DNA from: JBGPLH01 sp041486365 [NCBI: Thermodesulfobacteriota bacterium]
GTDB taxonomy: Bacteria; JAUYMQ01
DNA length: 6,436 nucleotides
Direction of reading: 5' to 3'
Assembly: GCA_041486365.1 (NCBI GenBank)
Contig: JBGPLH010000194.1
Location: 1-6,436 of the forward strand
Shown piece by piece: positions 1-6,436 of this stretch (position 1 is its first letter; every line of letters begins with the position of its first letter). Both the position numbers and the translations under genes were made by a program. The notes below the pieces were generated by a model. The model had not been told where the DNA came from. It ran no database searches and saw only the letters and a list, made by a program, of their open reading frames with translations.

Positions 1-963
1 CTGGAGGGGTACCTGCTCACGGGGAGGCACGGCCTGTTCTCCTGCTACGAGGCCTTCATCCATATCATCGACTCGATGTTCAACCAGCACGCCAAGTGGC
101 TCAAGGTGACGAGCCGGGAGATCCCCTGGCGCCGGCCCATCGCGTCGCTCAACTACCTCCTCACTTCCCACGTCTGGCGGCAGGACCACAACGGGTTCAG
201 CCACCAGGACCCCGGGTTCATCGACCACGTGGTGAACAAGAAGGCGGACGTGATCCGCGTGTACCTGCCGCCCGACGCCAACACGCTGCTCTACATCACC
301 GACAAGTGCCTGCGCAGCAGGAACTTCATCAACGTGATCGTGGCGGGCAAGCAACCGGCGCCCCAGTGGCTCGACATGGACGCGGCGATAAAGCACGCGA
401 GCGCGGGCATCGGGATCTGGGAGTGGGCGAGCAACGACCGCGGGGGGGAGCCCGACGTGGTGATGGCCTGTGCGGGGGACGTGCCGACGCTCGAGACGCT
501 CGCCGCAGTCGATCTCCTGCGGACCCATCTCCCCGACCTCAGGGTGCGGGTGGTCAACGTCGTGGACCTCATGACGCTGCAGCCACGGGAGGAGCACCCG
601 CACGGGCTCCCGGATCGTGACTTCGATGCGCTCTTCACGACGGACAAGCCGATCATCTTCGCCTACCATGGCTATCCCTGGCTGATCCACCGGCTCACCT
701 ACCGGCGGACGAACCACGGCAACCTGCACGTGCGCGGCTACAAGGAGGAAGGGACGACCAGCACGCCCTTCGACATGGTGGTGCGGAACGATCTCGATCG
801 CTTTCACCTCGTTGGCGACGTGATCGACCGCGTGCCGCGGCTCGGTTACATGGCCGCCTACGCCCGGCAGGCGGTTCGCGACAAGCTGATCGAGCACAGG
901 GAATACATCGTGGCTCACGGTGAGGACATGCCGGAGATCCGCGACTGGAAGTGGCCCGGCTGA
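1..963 (+). CDS. xfp: Phosphoketolase (xylulose-5-P/fructose-6-P), C-terminal part, 5' end outside window
   Basis: Thiamine-diphosphate enzyme that cleaves xylulose-5-phosphate or fructose-6-phosphate with inorganic phosphate to acetyl-phosphate plus glyceraldehyde-3-phosphate or erythrose-4-phosphate; cytoplasmic. The frame is open from base 1 and ends at TGA 961-963, giving 320 residues. The family is usually about 790-825 aa, so the N-terminal TPP-binding half (about 470 residues) lies upstream. Family motifs visible by window residue: LTGRHG (6-11), SCYEAF (14-19), [11 protein letters not shown] (60-70), AGKQPAPQW (115-123), GIGIWEWAS (about 136-144), [16 protein letters not shown], and the typical terminal RDWKWP. 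Tyr16, Asn64 and His68 keep the spacing of bifidobacterial Tyr501, Asn549 and His553 (numbers from memory), consistent with an active enzyme. No frameshift or missing motif is seen. The gene lies 40 bases upstream of glgP. The family assignment is very secure; the preference between the two substrates cannot be read from this part. Confidence 0.96.
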   Translation: MEGYLLTGRHGLFSCYEAFIHIIDSMFNQHAKWLKVTSREIPWRRPIASLNYLLTSHVWRQDHNGFSHQDPGFIDHVVNKKADVIRVYLPPDANTLLYITDKCLRSRNFINVIVAGKQPAPQWLDMDAAIKHASAGIGIWEWASNDRGGEPDVVMACAGDVPTLETLAAVDLLRTHLPDLRVRVVNVVDLMTLQPREEHPHGLPDRDFDALFTTDKPIIFAYHGYPWLIHRLTYRRTNHGNLHVRGYKEEGTTSTPFDMVVRNDLDRFHLVGDVIDRVPRLGYMAAYARQAVRDKLIEHREYIVAHGEDMPEIRDWKWPG

Positions 964-969
964 GTGCCC

Positions 970-984
970 CCCCGCGCGGCGGGG
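970..984 (+). other. Small GC-only hairpin between xfp and glgP
   Basis: CCCCGC at 970-975 pairs perfectly with GCGGGG at 979-984 around a 3-base loop, starting 6 bases after the phosphoketolase stop and ending 8 bases before the glgP ribosome binding site. No U-rich tail follows (the next bases are AAAGGATC), so it is not a standard intrinsic terminator. It could protect an mRNA end, mildly attenuate transcription, or simply be chance in GC-rich DNA. The pairing is seen directly; any function is inference. Confidence 0.3.
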
Positions 985-992
985 AAAGGATC

Positions 993-997
993 GGAGG
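993..997 (+). promoter_or_regulatory. Ribosome binding site of glgP
   Basis: GGAGG lies 6 bases before ATG 1004, a near-ideal Shine-Dalgarno core and spacing. It decides the start: the same frame stays open upstream to a GTG at 920 inside the phosphoketolase gene, but that would add 28 residues rich in Arg, Pro and Ala that do not look like phosphorylase. Confidence 0.85.
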
Positions 998-1003
998 GAC
1001 CCA

Positions 1004-3514
1004 ATGGCCACGAACGACCCCAAGCCCCCCGGGAATTTCCTTCCGCGGCGCCGCAAGGATGACATCCGCACGGGGTCGAGCCCCGGCACGCTCGCCCGCG
1101 CCGTGCTGGACAACCTCTGCTACGTGCAGGGGCGGGTTCCCGAGTCCGCCACACGGAACGACTGGTACATGGCGCTCGCCTACACGGTCCGCGACCGGCT
1201 GTTGCAGCGGTGGATCCGCACCGTCGAGACGCTGATGCAGCGGGACGTGAAGGTCGTCGCATATCTCTCCGCCGAGTTCCTGATCGGGCCGCAGCTGGGC
1301 AATAACCTGATCAACCTCGGGATGCACGAGCAGGCCCGCGAGGCCATGGCGGAGCACGGGCAGAGCCTCGATGACCTCATCGCGCAGGAGGAGGAGCCGG
1401 GCCTCGGGAACGGCGGCCTGGGGCGGCTCGCCGCCTGCTTCCTCGATTCGCTCGCAACGGTCGAGATCCCCGCGATCGGTTACGGCATCCGTTACGAGTT
1501 CGGGATCTTCGATCAGCAGATCCGGGACGGCTGGCAGGTGGAGACCACGGACAAGTGGCTCCGCCTCGGCTATCCCTGGGAGATCGCGCGCCCCGAGATC
1601 GCGTTCACCGTGAATTTCGGCGGCCGCACGGAAGTGTTCCGGGATCCGCAGGGACGGCCACGCGCGCGCTGGATCCCCGACCGCAGCGTGAAGGGGACGG
1701 CCTACGACACGCCGGTCGTGGGCTACAGGGTGAATACCACCGACCTCCTGCGCCTCTGGAAGGCGGAGGCCATCGAGTCCTTCGACTTCCAGGCCTTCAA
1801 TACCGGCGACTACTACGGCGCCGTGGAGGAGAAGGTCCACTCGGAGAACATCACGAAGGTCCTCTACCCGAACGACGAACAGGTCCAGGGGAAGGAGCTT
1901 CGCCTGGAGCAGCAGTACTTCTTCGTTTCCTGCGCGCTGCAGGACATGCTCCGGATCCACCTGGCTGCCGGGAACGGCCTGGAAACCTTCGCCGGGTCCT
2001 TTGCCGTTCAGCTCAACGACACCCACCCCTCCATCGGCGTCGCGGAGCTGATGCGTCTGCTGGTGGACGAGCACGGGATGGAATGGGAGGCGGCCTGGCG
2101 GATCACCCGAGCCACTTTCGGCTACACGAATCACACGCTGCTTCCCGAGGCGCTCGAGAAGTGGCCACTGTCGCTGTTCGCCCGCCTCCTGCCGCGCCAC
2201 CTCGAGATCATCTACGAGATCAACCGCCGGTTCCTCGATGAGGTGCGCGCGAAGTATCCGGGGGACGATGCCCTGGTGCGGCGGCTCTCGCTGATCGATG
2301 AGGCGGGAGAGCGGTACGTGCGGATGGCCCACCTCGCCGCGGTCGGGAGCCACGCGATCAACGGCGTGGCCCGTCTCCACACGGAACTTCTCGAGCGCGA
2401 CGTCCTCGGAGACTTCCACGCGCTCTGGCCGGAGAAGTTCCACAACGTGACGAACGGCGTGACCCCGCGCCGCTGGATGGTGCTCGCGAATCCGAGGATG
2501 GCGGAGCTGATCACCGAGCGGATCGGGGATGGGTGGGTGCGGCACACGGAGGAGTATCTCGCGGGGCTCGACGCCTGCGCGGAGGACGCCCTCTTCCGGG
2601 AGGACTGGCGGCGGATCAAGCGGGAGAACAAGGCGGCGCTGGCCGACCTCATCCGGGCGCGGACCGGCGTCACGGTCGATCCGGACTCGATGTTCGACAT
2701 CCAGGTGAAGCGCATCCACGAGTACAAGCGGCAGCACCTGAACGTGCTTCACGTGGTGGCGCTTTACGAGCGGCTCAAACGGGATCCGAAGGCCGAGATC
2801 ACGCCTCGCACGATCATCTTCGGCGGCAAGGCCGCGCCCGGCTACTTCATGGCGAAGCTCATCATCAAGCTGATTCATTCCGTGGCGGAGGTGGTGAACG
2901 CCGACCCGGACGTGCGGGAGCGGCTGAAGGTGGTCTTCATCCCCGACTTCAATGTGACGAGCGGCCAGCGCATCTATCCCGCGGCGGATCTCTCCGAGCA
3001 GATCTCGACCGCCGGAAAGGAAGCGTCGGGAACCGGCAACATGAAGTTCGCGATGAACGGCGCCCTCACGATCGGCACCCTGGACGGGGCGAACGTGGAG
3101 ATTCGTGACGCTGTGGGCGCGGAGAACTTCTTCCTCTTCGGGCTCACGGCGGAGGAGGTGGCGAAGACGCAGGCGCAGGGCTACCGGCCGCGGGATCGCT
3201 ACGAGGGCAATCCCGACCTTCGGGAAGTCCTCGACCGGATTGCCTCCGGGACTTTCTCGAAGAGTGACGCCGGCCTCTTCCGGCCGCTGATCGACGCGCT
3301 CCTTGCGCGCGACGAGTACCTGCTGCTCGCCGACTACCGGGCCTACGTGGACTGCCAGGACCGGGTGGCGGAGGCGTTCCGCGATGGGGAGCGCTGGGCG
3401 CGGATGTCGATCCTCAACGTGGCCCGCATGGGCTATTTCTCCTCCGACCGCTCGATCCGCCAGTACGCGGAAGCGATCTGGAACGTGAAGCCTGTCCCGG
3501 TTCCGCTCGCGTAG
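1004..3514 (+). CDS. glgP: Glycogen/alpha-glucan phosphorylase
   Basis: GT35 enzyme that removes glucose from the non-reducing ends of alpha-1,4-glucan with inorganic phosphate, releasing glucose-1-phosphate; cytoplasmic and PLP-dependent. The protein is 836 aa (rabbit muscle enzyme 842, E. coli about 815). Motifs in order: YLSAEFLIG (about 87-95), LGNGGLGRLAACFLDSLA (about 136-153), QLNDTHP (336-342), YTNHTLLPEALEKWP with His377, HNVTNGVTPRRW, QVKRIHEYKRQ with phosphate-site Lys569, Arg570 and Lys575, GGKAAPGYFMAK, and the PLP motif EASGTGNMKF with Schiff-base Lys681. These match rabbit His377, Lys568/Arg569/Lys574 and Lys680 within one residue, so the catalytic core is intact. The N-terminus has no serine phosphorylation site like that of the animal enzyme; its RTGSSPGTLARAVLDNL segment resembles cyanobacterial-type phosphorylases (from memory). 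The gene follows xfp by 40 bases and precedes glgX by 50, which favours glycogen or maltodextrin as substrate. Starch- or maltodextrin-specific activity cannot be excluded. Confidence 0.97.
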   Translation: MATNDPKPPGNFLPRRRKDDIRTGSSPGTLARAVLDNLCYVQGRVPESATRNDWYMALAYTVRDRLLQRWIRTVETLMQRDVKVVAYLSAEFLIGPQLGNNLINLGMHEQAREAMAEHGQSLDDLIAQEEEPGLGNGGLGRLAACFLDSLATVEIPAIGYGIRYEFGIFDQQIRDGWQVETTDKWLRLGYPWEIARPEIAFTVNFGGRTEVFRDPQGRPRARWIPDRSVKGTAYDTPVVGYRVNTTDLLRLWKAEAIESFDFQAFNTGDYYGAVEEKVHSENITKVLYPNDEQVQGKELRLEQQYFFVSCALQDMLRIHLAAGNGLETFAGSFAVQLNDTHPSIGVAELMRLLVDEHGMEWEAAWRITRATFGYTNHTLLPEALEKWPLSLFARLLPRHLEIIYEINRRFLDEVRAKYPGDDALVRRLSLIDEAGERYVRMAHLAAVGSHAINGVARLHTELLERDVLGDFHALWPEKFHNVTNGVTPRRWMVLANPRMAELITERIGDGWVRHTEEYLAGLDACAEDALFREDWRRIKRENKAALADLIRARTGVTVDPDSMFDIQVKRIHEYKRQHLNVLHVVALYERLKRDPKAEITPRTIIFGGKAAPGYFMAKLIIKLIHSVAEVVNADPDVRERLKVVFIPDFNVTSGQRIYPAADLSEQISTAGKEASGTGNMKFAMNGALTIGTLDGANVEIRDAVGAENFFLFGLTAEEVAKTQAQGYRPRDRYEGNPDLREVLDRIASGTFSKSDAGLFRPLIDALLARDEYLLLADYRAYVDCQDRVAEAFRDGERWARMSILNVARMGYFSSDRSIRQYAEAIWNVKPVPVPLA

Positions 3515-3522
3515 CGATCCAT

Positions 3523-3551
3523 CCGCCGCCCGCGCGCCTTCCGGACGGCGG
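3523..3551 (+). other. Possible hairpin in the glgP-glgX gap
   Basis: CCGCCG at 3523-3528 can pair with CGGCGG at 3546-3551 around a 17-base loop, with one further U-G pair possible outside. The right arm overlaps the first base of the purine-rich glgX ribosome binding site (3551-3558), so folding could in principle influence glgX translation. The long loop and GC-rich background make chance pairing likely. No U tract follows, so it is not an intrinsic terminator. Confidence 0.2.
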
Positions 3552-3558
3552 GAGGGAG
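3551..3558 (+). promoter_or_regulatory. Ribosome binding site of glgX
   Basis: GGAGGGAG ends 6 bases before TTG 3565. It is the only strong purine-rich site near the 5' end of this frame and supports a TTG start. The first in-frame ATG, at 3619, has no comparable site before it (the preceding bases are pyrimidine-rich, CTTTCCCCTCGGCGCC). Confidence 0.7.
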
Positions 3559-3564
3559 ATCCCA

Positions 3565-5655
<2,091 letters not shown>

Positions 5656-5719
5656 GGCGGCGGCCGCGTCCCTTTCCGGAACGGCATCTCTAAAGCCCTT
5701 GAACCAGGAGCCACGTGCC
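5656..5719 (+). other. glgX-ppk2 intergenic gap, no terminator or promoter recognised
   Basis: This 64-base gap is the longest in the window. It starts GC-rich (a GCGGCCGC palindrome at 5660-5667 and TTCCGGAA at 5674-5681) and becomes more A/T-containing (ATCTCTAAAG) before the ppk2 ribosome binding site. I see no stem followed by U residues and no convincing -35/-10 pair, so read-through from glgX into ppk2 is plausible but unproven. Confidence 0.5.
5706..5710 (+). promoter_or_regulatory. Ribosome binding site of ppk2
   Basis: AGGAG lies 9 bases before ATG 5720, an acceptable spacing. It supports this ATG over the in-frame TTG at 5699, which is itself upstream of the site. Confidence 0.7.
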
Positions 5720-6436
5720 ATGAAGAAGAAGGCCAGGGAGGAATTGGATCGACTGATCGTTCCGCCGGGGAAGAAGATCTCCCTCGCGAAGGACTACGAT
5801 CCGCGATTCACGGGCAGGATCGTCGAGAAGAAGGAGGCCACGGGCCTGCTGCAGCGGGGCGTCAAGCTCCTTGCGGAGCTCCAGGACATGCTCTACGCGC
5901 AGGACCGGCACGCGCTCCTGGTCGTCCTCCAGGCGATGGACGCGGCGGGGAAGGACGGCACGATCAAGCACGTCATGTCCGGCGTGAACCCCCAGGGCGT
6001 GCAGGTCTTCAGCTTCAAGGGGCCGTCCGCGGAGGAGATGGATCACGACTACCTCTGGCGGAGCATGAAGGCGCTCCCCGAGCGGGGGCGGATCGGGATC
6101 TTCAACCGGTCCTACTACGAGGAAGTCCTTGTCGTTCGTGTGCATCCCGAGATCCTCGACGGGCAGAAGCTGCCGGAGGACAGGAAGGGAAAGGGGATCT
6201 GGAAGCGGCGCTTCGACGAGATCAACCACTTCGAGAAGTATCTCGAGGACAACGGGATCCACGTCGTCAAGATATTCCTGAACGTCTCGAGGTCCGAGCA
6301 GAAGAAGCGCTTCCTCGAGCGGATCGAGGAGCCGGAGAAGAACTGGAAGTTCTCCGCCGCCGACGTGCGGGAGCGGGCCCACTGGAACGACTACATGAAG
6401 GCCTACGAGGACGTGTTCAACCACACGAGCACGGCC
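5720..6436 (+). CDS. ppk2: Polyphosphate kinase 2 family protein (polyP:nucleotide phosphotransferase), 3' end outside window
   Basis: Transfers phosphate between inorganic polyphosphate and nucleotides (AMP, ADP or GDP, depending on class); cytoplasmic. 239 residues are visible with no stop; relatives are about 265-300 aa, so roughly 30-60 C-terminal residues are missing. The P-loop kinase fold is clear: Walker A MDAAGKDG (73-80) with Lys78, followed by [33 protein letters not shown] (101-114); the Walker B segment [21 protein letters not shown] (123-143); and the lid region [20 protein letters not shown] (203-222). The FNRS-Y-E form of Walker B differs from the FDRSWYNRAGVE form of typical class I ADP-phosphorylating enzymes and is closer to class III-like proteins of the Deinococcus/Meiothermus type (recalled, not searched). 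The N-terminus is lysine-rich, with no signal peptide. It lies 64 bases behind glgX on the same strand. The family call is secure; nucleotide preference and reaction direction are not. Confidence 0.95.
   Translation, partial: MKKKAREELDRLIVPPGKKISLAKDYDPRFTGRIVEKKEATGLLQRGVKLLAELQDMLYAQDRHALLVVLQAMDAAGKDGTIKHVMSGVNPQGVQVFSFKGPSAEEMDHDYLWRSMKALPERGRIGIFNRSYYEEVLVVRVHPEILDGQKLPEDRKGKGIWKRRFDEINHFEKYLEDNGIHVVKIFLNVSRSEQKKRFLERIEEPEKNWKFSAADVRERAHWNDYMKAYEDVFNHTSTA

Noticed and set aside
920-1003. Upstream GTG start for glgP, overlapping the xfp end by 44 bases
   Set aside because: The extra 28 residues are not phosphorylase-like, and ATG 1004 has a near-ideal GGAGG site 6 bases upstream.
1555-2241. 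Alternative plus-strand frames inside glgP, such as this 228-codon one, and similar ones at 96-620 and 2533-3108
   Set aside because: They are out-of-frame translations of conserved genes, rich in Arg, Gly, Pro and Ala, with no independent ribosome binding site or domain.
5656-5719. Possible separate ppk2 promoter (TCTAAA at 5689-5694 as a -10 element) and two short palindromes (5660-5667, 5674-5681)
   Set aside because: The -10 match is only 4 of 6 and no -35-like element lies 16-18 bases upstream. The palindromes are 8 bases long without a loop, and such sequences arise easily in GC-rich DNA.
5690-6424. Minus-strand open frame (244 codons) opposite ppk2
   Set aside because: Antisense shadow of a clear P-loop kinase gene; the translation is Leu/Val/Asp-rich without motifs.

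Overview
The window comes from a GC-rich bacterium. By eye it is roughly two-thirds G+C, with a strong G/C preference at third codon positions in every gene. The sequence alone does not fix the phylum. The glycogen phosphorylase N-terminus and the phosphoketolase resemble forms I recall from cyanobacteria and various soil or environmental Gram-negative bacteria, but this is only an impression. There is no sign of a mobile element, CRISPR array, prophage, tRNA or rRNA. All coding is on the + strand and tightly packed.

Layout: (1) bases 1-963 are the C-terminal 320 residues of a xylulose-5-phosphate/fructose-6-phosphate phosphoketolase whose start lies upstream of the window. (2) After a 40-base gap holding a small GC hairpin and a clear ribosome binding site, 1004-3514 encodes a complete glycogen/alpha-glucan phosphorylase of 836 aa, with catalytic residues at nearly the same numbers as in the rabbit muscle enzyme. 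(3) After a 50-base gap, 3565-5655 encodes a complete GlgX-type glycogen debranching enzyme of 696 aa, apparently starting at TTG. (4) After a 64-base gap, 5720 to the window end encodes the first 239 residues of a PPK2-family polyphosphate kinase, cut by the window edge. No gap exceeds 64 bases and none shows a U-tailed terminator, so the four genes could be one transcript.

How they fit together: GlgP shortens glycogen chains with inorganic phosphate to give glucose-1-phosphate. GlgX removes the limit-dextrin branches that stop GlgP. After conversion to fructose-6-phosphate by enzymes not in the window, phosphoketolase cleaves sugar phosphate with inorganic phosphate to give acetyl-phosphate. 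PPK2 moves phosphate between polyphosphate and nucleotides. The set looks like a reserve-mobilisation module coupling glycogen breakdown, acetyl-phosphate formation and polyphosphate. Each gene is an ordinary family member. The arrangement is the only part of biological interest, and I found no evidence of an undescribed system.
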